From NCBI GenBank assembly GCA_018816735.1, contig JAHIVH010000130.1:1-64000 (forward strand): a DNA stretch of 64,000 nt, given 5' to 3'. Origin of the DNA: Pseudomonadota bacterium (GTDB taxonomy: Bacteria > Desulfobacterota > Desulfobacteria > Desulfobacterales > JAHIVH01). The translations under genes were made by a program, and so were the position numbers. Under the pieces are notes generated by a model. It made no database searches, was not told the origin of the DNA, and was given only the letters and a program-made list of their open reading frames with translations. Positions 27,563 to 35,802 of this stretch are shown one piece after another; position 1 is the stretch's first letter, and each line of letters opens with the position of its first letter.

Positions 27563-28216
27563 TTATTCCCTCTCCCTTCCGGGAAGGTGATCTTCACGGA
27601 TCATCAACCGGGAAAAGCGGTTCAGACGCCATTCGGTTTCAGAAGGAAACCGTCTGGCCACAAGATATTTACCGATAAACGCCTGCAGTTCTTTTCCTTC
27701 CGGCCTTGCAAAGGAAACCACCCGGATATCCGGCATGAAAGGAAGCAACCACCTAAGCGGTCTTCTGTTTACCAGAAAGAGCCAGGCCGGCCGGAACAGA
27801 AAACGACCCATCCCGGATAAGACCAGCCAGGTCTGCCATATAGTATGCAGAAATATGCCCTGCGCCCCGCCATGCACCTGACAGGTTTTGTTCATACGGG
27901 TCCTGAATACCACTTTCCCGGCAATATCCATGGCTCGTAAAACAAAAGAGTCTTTCTCCCTGTTGTTATCTCCTTTTGTACGGATGCCCCCATTTTTCAC
28001 AGAGATCACCCGATGCGCCACCTGATCGCCCGTATCTGGTGAGACAAATACGACCACATCTCCCGCCTGAATCGTCTCCCTGTTATATGGAATGATTTCA
28101 AAAAAATCAAGGTCCTGGAAAAAAGGATTCATACTGGGCCCTTTATAAATGACTGTCTTTTTTTGCAGGCCTTTATCCTGTTTTTCAGAAGACATTTTTT
28201 TATCGGCAGATGGCAT
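27563..28216 (-). CDS. S24/S26 signal-peptidase-like protein of the RiPP operon
   Basis: The protein has 217 residues. The signal-peptidase core has nucleophile Ser28 in KGPSMNP, His68 in AHRVIS at the place where archaeal/ER-type enzymes carry His instead of Lys, and KGDNN at 81-85. A C-terminal extension of about 110 residues is hydrophobic at 112-135 and basic at the end. It fits leader removal from the precursor peptide (inference). It abuts scmC without a gap. Confidence 0.75.
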   Translation of the reverse strand: MPSADKKMSSEKQDKGLQKKTVIYKGPSMNPFFQDLDFFEIIPYNRETIQAGDVVVFVSPDTGDQVAHRVISVKNGGIRTKGDNNREKDSFVLRAMDIAGKVVFRTRMNKTCQVHGGAQGIFLHTIWQTWLVLSGMGRFLFRPAWLFLVNRRPLRWLLPFMPDIRVVSFARPEGKELQAFIGKYLVARRFPSETEWRLNRFSRLMIREDHLPGRERE

Positions 28217-29188
28217 TTACAGGCCTTTTTTTTTCTGGATGGCAAGGATGTCTGTCCAGAAATCACCGGTTAAAGAAAGATGGAGGGTGTATGAAGGAAT
28301 ATTTTTCGACACCGCGCTGGTGTTGTCATACAGTTTTTTTCTTATATCCCCCGTAACGGTCTTAAGAGAAAAAAAAGCATATGTGGCAAGGGTTTCTGAA
28401 GAAGACTGATGGAGCCTGACAGATGATTCGCCCTTTCCCATGGGAATGGAATAGTCTTTTGGGGATTGCTTTAAAAAAAATATGGCGGCAAGGGGCACTT
28501 TTTGTCTCACAGATGTGGATTTCAAGGGGGCGTCATTCTGATAACTGCTCCATGTGGGCATGGGGTGGGCATAATAGGCGCCATTATCGTACACGATCAA
28601 TGTCTCATCGTCACAAAGCGGTTCAAAAGGGTGCGGCAAACGCGCGCAGGCTGTTGATTTTCCCACATCACCGTGTCCGGCGAGCAGTATGCCTTTACCG
28701 TCATACTGAACAAGCGCCCCATGAACGGGGAATCCGTCCTGTTCGATGATGCTTGAATATACCGGGTTCAGCGCCCCTTTGATTCTCGCCATATCTGAAA
28801 CTACATTGTCCCAGTGAAGGCACTGGCAGAGGATGTCTTTTCTACCCGGATGAATCCACATGCGCATGTAAGGAAGCTCGAAAGACTTCCAGGATCGTGT
28901 TTCATCCAGGCCGTTTTCCTTGCTGTCTATTGATTTTTCTGTTGCAAGATTCAAACAGGTTTCACAGGAGGGATCGCATCTTGTAAAAAGCATGCGCGGG
29001 GCATTTGGGGGTGTCGTCACCTTTTCGAGATCCATGACAAACGCCGTGCGATGAAGGAGGTCTGTTTTTTCAGGGGAGGAAACAAGCTGCCATTCAACGC
29101 CGGGAGCGAACCGGAGTAAATACCGATCTGTTGTTTCAAGAATGGCCTTGCAAATCATACAACCATCGTTTTCAGTATCCAAGCCCAT
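28217..29188 (-). CDS. scmC: SynChlorMet ScmC, HPr-kinase-like P-loop protein
   Basis: The protein has 323 residues. The Walker A motif GHGDVGKST is at 171-179, followed by a CDDETLIVY acidic strand (about 192-200). This is the arrangement of HPr kinase/PEP-carboxykinase-type ATPases. The N-terminal half contains the Cys cluster CDPSCETC (71-78) and CQC (121-123), which could hold a metal. It lies between the precursor gene and the peptidase. I recall this family as ScmC of the SynChlorMet cassette. A kinase or peptide-phosphorylating role is possible but unproven. Confidence 0.7.
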   Translation of the reverse strand: MGLDTENDGCMICKAILETTDRYLLRFAPGVEWQLVSSPEKTDLLHRTAFVMDLEKVTTPPNAPRMLFTRCDPSCETCLNLATEKSIDSKENGLDETRSWKSFELPYMRMWIHPGRKDILCQCLHWDNVVSDMARIKGALNPVYSSIIEQDGFPVHGALVQYDGKGILLAGHGDVGKSTACARLPHPFEPLCDDETLIVYDNGAYYAHPMPTWSSYQNDAPLKSTSVRQKVPLAAIFFLKQSPKDYSIPMGKGESSVRLHQSSSETLATYAFFSLKTVTGDIRKKLYDNTSAVSKNIPSYTLHLSLTGDFWTDILAIQKKKGL

Positions 29189-29226
29189 GAAATCGGGCGT
29201 TTATCCTTTTCTCCCGGATGATGCAT

Positions 29227-29248
29227 ATCCTGGCCATGGGTCCAGGAT
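29227..29248. other. Small hairpin between the precursor gene and scmC
   Basis: ATCCTGG (29227-29233) pairs with CCAGGAT (29242-29248), with an 8-nt loop and no T tract. It could limit read-through or protect the precursor mRNA end. Confidence 0.35.
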
Positions 29249-29269
29249 GAATAATCAACGACTGGTTTA

Positions 29270-29494
29270 TCAGGCAGCACCGCCTTGTCTGCAAAAATTA
29301 GTATTTGAACCCCCATCCCAGCATTTTCCGCCGGACTCCGCAATATTCCCGTACCGGCAGTTCAAATTGGCTGCAGCGCCACTCATGCAATCCGTATCAC
29401 CAACTTCATTTGTGCCGGTCTTGCAGCGTCCTTTGGCAAAATGGGTTTCGTTGAGACTTTTTAATACCGGCTTTTCATATTTTAACCGCTTCAT
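29270..29494 (-). CDS. Candidate RiPP precursor peptide with five CxxG modules
   Basis: The 74-residue peptide starts at ATG 29492-29494 with an AAGGTGA site 7 nt upstream (a GTG at 29503 is less likely). The leader, about 1-23, contains KYEKPVLKSLNE, a layout common to radical-SAM-modified peptides. The core has Cys at 24, 36, 46, 58 and 68 (spacing 12, 10, 12, 10). Each is followed by x-x-Gly: CKTG, CMSG, CRYG, CWDG, CRQG. It ends GGAA. No hydrophobic signal is present. Between scmF and scmC it is ideally placed as substrate of both radical SAM enzymes. Thioether formation at the cysteines (ranthipeptide- or sactipeptide-like) is inference. Confidence 0.75.
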   Translation of the reverse strand: MKRLKYEKPVLKSLNETHFAKGRCKTGTNEVGDTDCMSGAAANLNCRYGNIAESGGKCWDGGSNTNFCRQGGAA

Positions 29495-29667
29495 AACGAT
29501 CACCTTATTTAAAAGTTAAAGATAAACAGTCTCCAGACAATACCACCCAATTTATGATTTATGACTGAATAGTTTGATAAATATCAGTTCTTAATGGACA
29601 TTTCAAATAAAATCTCAATTGGTTTCTGTCGCGTTCTTTTCATCAATCCAAAGACCCATTTCACTTA

Positions 29668-29762
29668 TTCACCACAGAGGACACAGAGGGGCACAGAGGA
29701 CTCAAGCATCTGGCCACCACAACCTTTTTTTCTCTGTGGCTCTCTGTGTTCTCTGTGGTGAA
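29668..29762. repeat. Large imperfect palindrome built of CACAGAG words
   Basis: The left arm (29668-29700) and right arm (29731-29762) are about 32 bp and complementary except for three or four positions, with a 30-nt loop. The right arm is followed by a T run on the plus strand. Each arm contains three CACAGAG copies. This word is a dispersed repeat I remember from many unrelated genomes. It lies inside the minus-strand operon between scmF and the precursor gene and would fold in the mRNA. Confidence 0.75.
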
Positions 29763-29800
29763 TTTTTTTCATCATTCTATTTACGCCTGTTTGTCCTTCG

Positions 29801-30904
29801 TCAGTTTTCCGACAAACGCGTCACCGGGAACACCCCCTTTTGATACGCCTGCTCGCAATACCAGAACGCCCCCCAGATATGGCCGCTGGTGTAATAATTC
29901 TGGGCCACGCAGCTTCCCAGGCAGAGATGTTTCATCAGGCATTTTTTGCAGACCCCCTGAAATTGATCAGGCATGCCCTCCCTCAATTCGTTCAATATGG
30001 CCGTTTTTTCCCATATATCCGACAACCTGTCTTTTGTTGCATGGCCAAAAACCATCTCCGGAATATTCATCCCGATGCCGCACAGGGCATAAGCCCCGTC
30101 CGGCAACACCCCCAAAATCCCCAGGATGCCGCAGGCGCTGCACCCATCGCCGTCTTCGCCAAACAATTTTCCCAACGGCCTGAACGCCATGGGATGATCA
30201 TAATCAATACGAAGCCGTGTTTCTTTTGAAAGCGTGTTCTCCACCACTTTTCCAAGATCGATCATTTCCTCTATTGAGAGCGTCTCTCCCTTTTCATGAA
30301 GAATTTCCCCCCGTTTGATCGGCTGAACCAGATTGAACTTCACGGATTCCACGCCCAGGGTTTCAGCCAGCCGGATCATCGGCCCGATCTGGTCCATATT
30401 GAATCTCATGACACTCATGATGATCTGGTTTTTGACGCCCGCATCAGAGAGATGCCTGATACCGTTTACGGTTTTTTCAAATGAACCGGGAACGCCTCTC
30501 ACCGCCTCATGGGTCTTTGCATCGATCCCATCCAGGCTCACCGATACAAACGGATCAGGGAAGGTTGAAATGGTTTTGGCGATTTCTTGAGTCATTAACA
30601 GGCCATTGGTTTCCATCACCAGTCTGAGATCGTTTTCCCGGATACAGGATAGCATATCTTTGATGTCCGGATGCATGAGGGGTTCACCGCCGGTCAGTTT
30701 CACGCCGGAGAGGCCAAGAGGTTTTGCCTGAAGGATCACACGCGTAAACACTTCAACATCCATCATGGGATATGTGTTGCTTCCGCTCTGGTATTTGGGA
30801 GCCAGCCAGCAATGCCTGCATTTCAGGTTGCAGCCTTCGGTCAGGTAAAAATAGATCTGCCGAAGCGGATAGTCTGTAATGTTCGAATCGTTTGTTTCGG
30901 TCAT
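29801..30904 (-). CDS. scmF: Radical SAM/SPASM enzyme ScmF
   Basis: The protein has 367 residues. The radical SAM cluster cysteines C25, C29 and C32 are in EGCNLKCRHCW, and the SAM-binding GGEP in KLTGGEPLMHP. The C-terminal SPASM region is rich in Cys (CSACGILG, CGIG, CKKCLMKHLCLGSC), giving ligands for auxiliary [4Fe-4S] clusters. PqqE-like enzymes of this type form C-C or C-S bonds in peptides (family knowledge). It follows scmE with a 3-bp gap. The start ITDYPLRQIYFYLTEGCN matches the ScmF subfamily as I remember it. Confidence 0.82.
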   Translation of the reverse strand: MTETNDSNITDYPLRQIYFYLTEGCNLKCRHCWLAPKYQSGSNTYPMMDVEVFTRVILQAKPLGLSGVKLTGGEPLMHPDIKDMLSCIRENDLRLVMETNGLLMTQEIAKTISTFPDPFVSVSLDGIDAKTHEAVRGVPGSFEKTVNGIRHLSDAGVKNQIIMSVMRFNMDQIGPMIRLAETLGVESVKFNLVQPIKRGEILHEKGETLSIEEMIDLGKVVENTLSKETRLRIDYDHPMAFRPLGKLFGEDGDGCSACGILGILGVLPDGAYALCGIGMNIPEMVFGHATKDRLSDIWEKTAILNELREGMPDQFQGVCKKCLMKHLCLGSCVAQNYYTSGHIWGAFWYCEQAYQKGVFPVTRLSEN

Positions 30905-30907
30905 TGG

Positions 30908-32068
30908 TCAAATTTCTTTAAAATCATTAACATGGCCACCGTTTTCAAGGAATCGTTTCAGGCAGGCGTCCGGACTGGGATGATTCACTTTGCCTGTAAG
31001 TGTATAGGCAAGCCCCGGACAATTCCCCGTGCAATAGCTGATATAGTCGCACCTGTTGCAGAATTCAAAATCCGTCAAAGGGATGGTTGTCCGCGTTCGC
31101 ATGTTCACCATATCCGGATGGTTCTGCCAAATGGCCCTAAAATTATCCTGATTGATCCGGCCCAGCTTGATCTGGCTCAGCATCACGCATGGTACGATCG
31201 CGCCATCCGCATTTACGGCGATTTTATGATTCACGCACCCGCAACCGGTCAGAAACCCGCCGCCACGTATCTTGTTTTCCCCGGATTCACGGGCCGAAAT
31301 CATCTCTTTCCAATGACAGGCCTCGGCCAGCGGGCCGGCCTGGGCCGTGATGCGGCCTGTATATTTCCGGTTCAGCCCAGAGAGGGTTTTCATGGCAAGC
31401 CGTCTGTGATTCACGGAAAGCCCGATGTTTTCAATGTTTTTCCTGCCAAGCCCCAGGCATGAAGCCGCATTTGTGGAAAAGCCTGGCAAGGAAAGGTCCT
31501 CCAGAAGAAAGGAAGAAATGTTATCAAGGTCATGCACGTTATGGGGATGGACTGTCACCCGCACCGTTACCGGGACATGATATTTTTTCAGAATACGTAT
31601 GCCGTTTACGGCCTTTGCAAAGCTCCCCCTGCCCCGAAACCGGTCATGCACCGCCGGGCTTGACCCGTCGATGGACACCTGCACAAAATTGCACCGGCCG
31701 GTGTCATAAAGAAATGATGCCATATCCTCCGCAAGCAATGTGCCGTTCGTCAGCACGGAAAATCGCATCTTGTTCCTGACAATGCCGGAAATCAGTTCCT
31801 TGATATCCTTCCGGATCAACGGTTCACCGCCCGCCAGGGTCACGTCCATGATCGCATATTGCTTGAGTTCCTCAAAAAATGCCAGCCATGCCTCGGTCGG
31901 AAGATCGGTCTTCACATCCCCTGCACTCGTAAAGTGATAACAGTAGGTGCATCTCAAATTACATTGGCTGGTGATATCAATATCCACCGATCTGGGTGTA
32001 TTCATCAAAGGTTGCATATGATGCATATTACTGTTTGAAGGCAAAATGTAAATGGATATTTTCCCCAT
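30908..32068 (-). CDS. scmE: Radical SAM/SPASM enzyme ScmE
   Basis: The protein has 386 residues. The radical SAM cysteines C36, C40 and C43 (QCNLRCTYCYHF) are followed by GGEP in TLAGGEPLIRKD. The SPASM domain near the end has CNRCDYISYCTGNCPGLAYTL. The sequence agrees closely with the ScmE subfamily I recall (PRSVDI start, FxSAGDV, GNCPxLAYTLxGK, PSPDACLKRF). In-frame ATGs at 32026, 32017 and 32005 could also be the start, because none has a strong ribosome-binding site. First gene of the minus-strand operon. Confidence 0.85.
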   Translation of the reverse strand: MGKISIYILPSNSNMHHMQPLMNTPRSVDIDITSQCNLRCTYCYHFTSAGDVKTDLPTEAWLAFFEELKQYAIMDVTLAGGEPLIRKDIKELISGIVRNKMRFSVLTNGTLLAEDMASFLYDTGRCNFVQVSIDGSSPAVHDRFRGRGSFAKAVNGIRILKKYHVPVTVRVTVHPHNVHDLDNISSFLLEDLSLPGFSTNAASCLGLGRKNIENIGLSVNHRRLAMKTLSGLNRKYTGRITAQAGPLAEACHWKEMISARESGENKIRGGGFLTGCGCVNHKIAVNADGAIVPCVMLSQIKLGRINQDNFRAIWQNHPDMVNMRTRTTIPLTDFEFCNRCDYISYCTGNCPGLAYTLTGKVNHPSPDACLKRFLENGGHVNDFKEI

Positions 32069-32294
32069 CCATCATTGATGGTTTCGAAAACAATCCGTTT
32101 CCCCATTTTTTGTCATTCCGGCAAAAGCCCAGTCCCGCAGTGCAAGAATTCTAACAATACATTTTTTATATATTGTAGGGCAGTATTTCCTTGACTCTTA
32201 TTGCCCAACACAGTAGATATTAGTTTAGTTAGTTTAGTTCAATAGGTTAAATAAAATGCCCTATATCATCATTGAAATGATCAGGTAGATAAAA
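32069..32294. promoter_or_regulatory. Divergent promoter region of the scm operon and the toxin-antitoxin pair
   Basis: A promoter-like pair for the antitoxin is TTGACT (32191-32196) and TAGATA (32214-32219), with 17 bp between. The pseudo-tandem TAGTTTAGTTAGTTTAGTT (32221-32239) follows at the expected start site. An inverted repeat GGGCA/TGCCC (32178-32182, 32202-32206) spans the -35 box. This fits autorepression by the antitoxin. I could not pick a clear promoter for scmE on the other strand. Confidence 0.4.
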
Positions 32295-32519
32295 ATGAAA
32301 ACATTAAATATTCATGAGACAAAAACAAACCTTTCGGCTATTTTGAAAGAAATTGAAGAAACAGGCAATAAATTTTTAATCTGCCGGAATGGCAAACCGA
32401 TTGCAGAAATTGTTCCACACAAAAATAAAAACAGACTAAAAACAGATGCCTTTTTGAGTCAGGTGAACATAAAATGCAACCTAACCGAACCGTTGACTGA
32501 GGACGAATGGGATGTATGA
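32295..32519 (+). CDS. Phd/YefM-family antitoxin
   Basis: The protein has 74 residues: KTLNIHETKTNLSAILKEIEETG then FLICRNGKPIAEIVP, the DNA-binding and dimer fold of the Phd/YefM family. The acidic C-terminal tail (LTEDEWDV) would wrap the toxin. It overlaps the VapC gene by 8 bp. It should neutralise the toxin and repress its own promoter (family knowledge). Confidence 0.88.
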   Translation: MKTLNIHETKTNLSAILKEIEETGNKFLICRNGKPIAEIVPHKNKNRLKTDAFLSQVNIKCNLTEPLTEDEWDV

Positions 32520-32901
32520 CCGTTTAATTCTTGATACATGTGCGCTGATTTGGCTATCCATAGGCGGCGGGGAGCTTTCTGCTCAGGCGCTGAATTCGAT
32601 CAAAGACGCACAAGGCGTTTATGTTTCTTCCATCTCCGCTTTTGAGATATCCCTGAAATATAAAAAGGGTGGCATTGAATTACCCTGCGACCCGGGACGA
32701 TGGTTTGTTGATGTGTTGGATAATCATGATATCTCAGAAATTGTTGTGGATAGCAGAGTCGCCATTACGTCCACAAAGCTGCCTTTTCTTCATAACGATC
32801 CTTGTGACCGTTTTATTATTGCCACAGCAATGCTCAACAATTTTACAATAGTCACTACGGATAGACTGTTTGAACAATATAACGTTAATGTGTTGCAATG
32901 A
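32512..32901 (+). CDS. PIN-domain toxin, VapC type
   Basis: The protein has 129 residues. The PIN ribonuclease acidic residues are in place: D8 in LILDTCALIWL, Glu in SAFEISLKY and Asp in NDPCDRFIIATA. It closes with TTDRLFEQY. It cleaves RNA (tRNA or rRNA in known VapCs). It is paired with a Phd-type antitoxin. The module sits between the RiPP cassette and the polysaccharide locus. Confidence 0.88.
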   Translation: MYDRLILDTCALIWLSIGGGELSAQALNSIKDAQGVYVSSISAFEISLKYKKGGIELPCDPGRWFVDVLDNHDISEIVVDSRVAITSTKLPFLHNDPCDRFIIATAMLNNFTIVTTDRLFEQYNVNVLQ

Positions 32902-33289
32902 TTTTTAAATCGACAACAACTTTACCTTCTCCTTGTCCAAAGAAACTTACAGCAAAAGCGCGATGTAAAAATTCCACTTGCTGAAGATATCTCATAGCTA
33001 TACCGCCGAACCCCGAGAACTGTTATTAGGTTCTTGCCCAAACGATATCGAAACCCTATTAATTATTATAAATCTGAATAATTGACTTAAACCCTAAAAT
33101 AAGTTAGCTTAAGTCCATTTAAGTCCATGTGTTAATTCCATTGGCCAATCATACCCATCAAAATTTTAGCTATTCGAAAGGTTCCTTAAAATATGCATGC
33201 CGTAAGAAGAAAGACAATCACCTTAATTAAAATATTATACTGTAAATCAGATAAACATATATTAGTTGGACAATAAAGGGCTTAGTGAT
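32902..33289. other. Gene-free region upstream of the sulfotransferase
   Basis: No gene is seen. There are two tandem 10-mers, AAGTCCATTT and AAGTCCATGT, at 33111-33130. The segment is AT-rich and presumably carries the promoter of the plus-strand polysaccharide genes. Confidence 0.4.
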
Positions 33290-34177
33290 ATGCTACCCAA
33301 TTTTTTCGTTGCCGGTGCACAAAAATGCGCCACGACCTCTCTTCATATGTATTTAGCAGGGCATCCCGATATTTATCTACCTCAAATTAAAGAAACCAAA
33401 CATTTTTTAGTGGATGAAAGATATATCAAAGGTATGAACTACTATGAAACTCATTTTTTTGGTGGATGGCAGGGGGAGAAAGCAATTGGTGAAGTAGATC
33501 CGGATTATATCTACTTTGACATAGCACTTAAAAGGATGGAAAGGCACCTGGATCTATCTGAACGCAAATTTATTTTTATTTTCAGAAATCCTGTAGACAG
33601 GGCATTCTCTCACTACCTTATGACCTATAGAAGGGGGCTGGAACCGCTAACATTTGAAAATGCGATTGAACTAGAAAAAGATCGGATTAAAAAAGATTTC
33701 TACTCGAAATTACATTACAGCTATATTGACCGAGGATACTATTTTCGACAACTGCAAAAATTCATTCAAAGAACAAAACCATCACAAATTCTCATTCTTC
33801 TTACAGAGGATTTAAAAAAAGATCCACCAAACACATTGAAAAAATGCTATGATTTTTTAGAAATTGACAATCGCTTTGAATCTAACCAGCCCTATGTTCA
33901 ACACCACAAAGCGACGCTCCCTAAAAGTATGATATTATTAAAGAATATAATCAATAAAGAAGATACACCAATGAAAAAAATGGGCCGTTTTTTTGTACCC
34001 AATAAAAAGCTCAGACAAAAAATTCGAGAATCTTTATTAAAGATAAACCAGACAGAAAAAAAAGTTATATCCTTACAAGAGAACACAAAAAAGCAACTTA
34101 TTAATGTATATATACCTGAAAATGAAAAACTGGCCACATTTATCGACCGGGATTTGTCCCACTGGAATAATGGATAA
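33290..34177 (+). CDS. Sulfotransferase
   Basis: The ATG at 33290 (AAAGGG site 9 nt upstream) is preferred over a TTG at 33266. The protein has 295 residues. The PAPS 5'-phosphosulfate loop AGAQKCATTSLH is at about 8-19. The 3'-phosphate motif FRNPVDRAFSHY follows at about 105-116. Sulfotransferases with this layout sulfate sugars. Its position at the head of the polysaccharide genes suggests a sulfated polymer (inference). The local sequence is AT-rich compared with the 15-32 kb region. Confidence 0.85.
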   Translation: MLPNFFVAGAQKCATTSLHMYLAGHPDIYLPQIKETKHFLVDERYIKGMNYYETHFFGGWQGEKAIGEVDPDYIYFDIALKRMERHLDLSERKFIFIFRNPVDRAFSHYLMTYRRGLEPLTFENAIELEKDRIKKDFYSKLHYSYIDRGYYFRQLQKFIQRTKPSQILILLTEDLKKDPPNTLKKCYDFLEIDNRFESNQPYVQHHKATLPKSMILLKNIINKEDTPMKKMGRFFVPNKKLRQKIRESLLKINQTEKKVISLQENTKKQLINVYIPENEKLATFIDRDLSHWNNG

Positions 34178-34194
34178 CTCTATATAATATCAAT

Positions 34195-35727
34195 ATGTCA
34201 GAAAACAATGCATTAAAGAAAATCGCTAAAGGTGGAATCATTTATACCGCGGGAAGATTTGGCGCTACATTTCTGCAATTCATCTCTGGATTGATTGTTA
34301 TTCATGCAATTGAAAAATCCGAATATGGTTTATTGTCCCTTGGCCAAGTGTGGTTAGGCATCGCCGTCAGCTTCTCGTCATTGGGTCTTGGTTCGGGATT
34401 GCCAAGAATCATCGCCAAATATACGACGAAAGGTGGTAAAGAAGATATTGACGCTGTTATTTCATCCTCTTTACACATTACACTGATTGTCAGTGCGCTG
34501 ATTTCCCTGATATTTTTTTGTGTTACCATCTGGTTTATTGAGGCCAAAGGCAATCACCAGTTCGCGTATGTTCTGTATTTCTTCTCTTTTATGATTGTCC
34601 CGACTGTAATGATCAATACACTAAGCACAATTTTTCGTGGTTTCGAAAAAATCGAGCCTGAAGCGGTCTTTAACAACATTATACCGAATACATTAAGAAT
34701 TCTACTACTCATTCTAATTGTATTTATGGGAATGAGGATTAAGGGTGTTTTAATTGCGAATGTTGCAACAATCTGGATGACGCTCTGTTTATTTATCTTG
34801 TATTCATCAAAACATTTGATCAAAAACCTATCCTTCTTAAATCTTCGTTCATTCTCCAAAGAAATCTTTTTATTCTCTTTACCCTTAATGGGTGTTCAAT
34901 TGATGGGGCAGTTGATGAATTGGGTCCCCATGCTTATGATAGGACACTACCACCTGGCAGATGAAGTAGGCCTTTTCAACGCCCCGTCAAGATTAGCCGT
35001 GCTTTTTCCCATACCGTTATTGGCTATTGCGACACTCTACCTACCCATTGCAACGAAGCATTATGAGGAGCAAAATATTCTCAAGATAAAAGAATTATAT
35101 GCGTCAACAACAAAGTGGTCATTTCTATTAACCTTGCCAATCTGTCTTTATGCAACACTCGACAGTCAATTTATTGTCACAACTCTTTTTGGAACAGAAT
35201 ATCTGAATTCAGCACCTGTTTTAATAGCACTCTCAATAGGCTCATCCATTCATTCATTATTAGGCCCAAATGGCATTACGCTTCTTTCCTGTGGAAATCG
35301 CAAAATAGTTTTCTGGTCCACAGTTCTTTCTACAATTCTTGTGGTAGTGGCATCATTAATTTTAATTCCTCACTATGGCGCCATCGGTGCAGCAATTGCT
35401 TTTACATCCGCAATAAGTGTATCCAATATATGCATATCCTTATTATTAAACCGTTACTACCATATTCATCCTTTTAGCCGCAACTATATAAAACCTGTCC
35501 TTTTCACGATAGCTATTGCAATCGGTTGCTATTTTCTGATGGATTTATTAAATATTAAGGCATGGTATATACATATTCTTTTTTTATTTGTCCTTATTTC
35601 GATCTCCCTTTTGTCGCCCGTTCTTACACGGAGCCTAAGCCAAGATGATTTGGATATGCTGAAAATGATAGAGTTCCGTATTCATCGAAAAACGACTGTT
35701 GCGGAAAAGCTCAAGGGAGTGATATAA
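34195..35727 (+). CDS. Wzx-type polysaccharide flippase
   Basis: The protein has 510 residues and about 12-14 TM helices, with the MATE/MOP fold typical of Wzx (KGGIIYTAGRFGATFLQFISG start, then FSSLGLGSGLPRIIAKY). It flips undecaprenyl-linked repeat units across the inner membrane. It lies 17 bp after the sulfotransferase, in the same transcript. Confidence 0.85.
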   Translation: MSENNALKKIAKGGIIYTAGRFGATFLQFISGLIVIHAIEKSEYGLLSLGQVWLGIAVSFSSLGLGSGLPRIIAKYTTKGGKEDIDAVISSSLHITLIVSALISLIFFCVTIWFIEAKGNHQFAYVLYFFSFMIVPTVMINTLSTIFRGFEKIEPEAVFNNIIPNTLRILLLILIVFMGMRIKGVLIANVATIWMTLCLFILYSSKHLIKNLSFLNLRSFSKEIFLFSLPLMGVQLMGQLMNWVPMLMIGHYHLADEVGLFNAPSRLAVLFPIPLLAIATLYLPIATKHYEEQNILKIKELYASTTKWSFLLTLPICLYATLDSQFIVTTLFGTEYLNSAPVLIALSIGSSIHSLLGPNGITLLSCGNRKIVFWSTVLSTILVVVASLILIPHYGAIGAAIAFTSAISVSNICISLLLNRYYHIHPFSRNYIKPVLFTIAIAIGCYFLMDLLNIKAWYIHILFLFVLISISLLSPVLTRSLSQDDLDMLKMIEFRIHRKTTVAEKLKGVI

Positions 35728-35802
35728 TCACATGCGTTAAAAATGGGGAATGTCAATGCATGGTCAGGTGGCCCGATGATGGTACCCCGCCTTTAAAAAG
35801 GA

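Noticed and set aside
29668..29762. CRISPR-like repeats (CACAGAG words)
   Set aside because: These are short words within one palindrome, with no unique spacers and no cas genes.
29619..29843. Plus-strand open frame near the palindrome
   Set aside because: It runs through both arms of the inverted repeat, has no ribosome-binding site and encodes repetitive sequence.
33111..33130. Tandem 10-mers AAGTCCATTT/AAGTCCATGT
   Set aside because: Only two copies, with no link to a known regulator; too little to call an operator.
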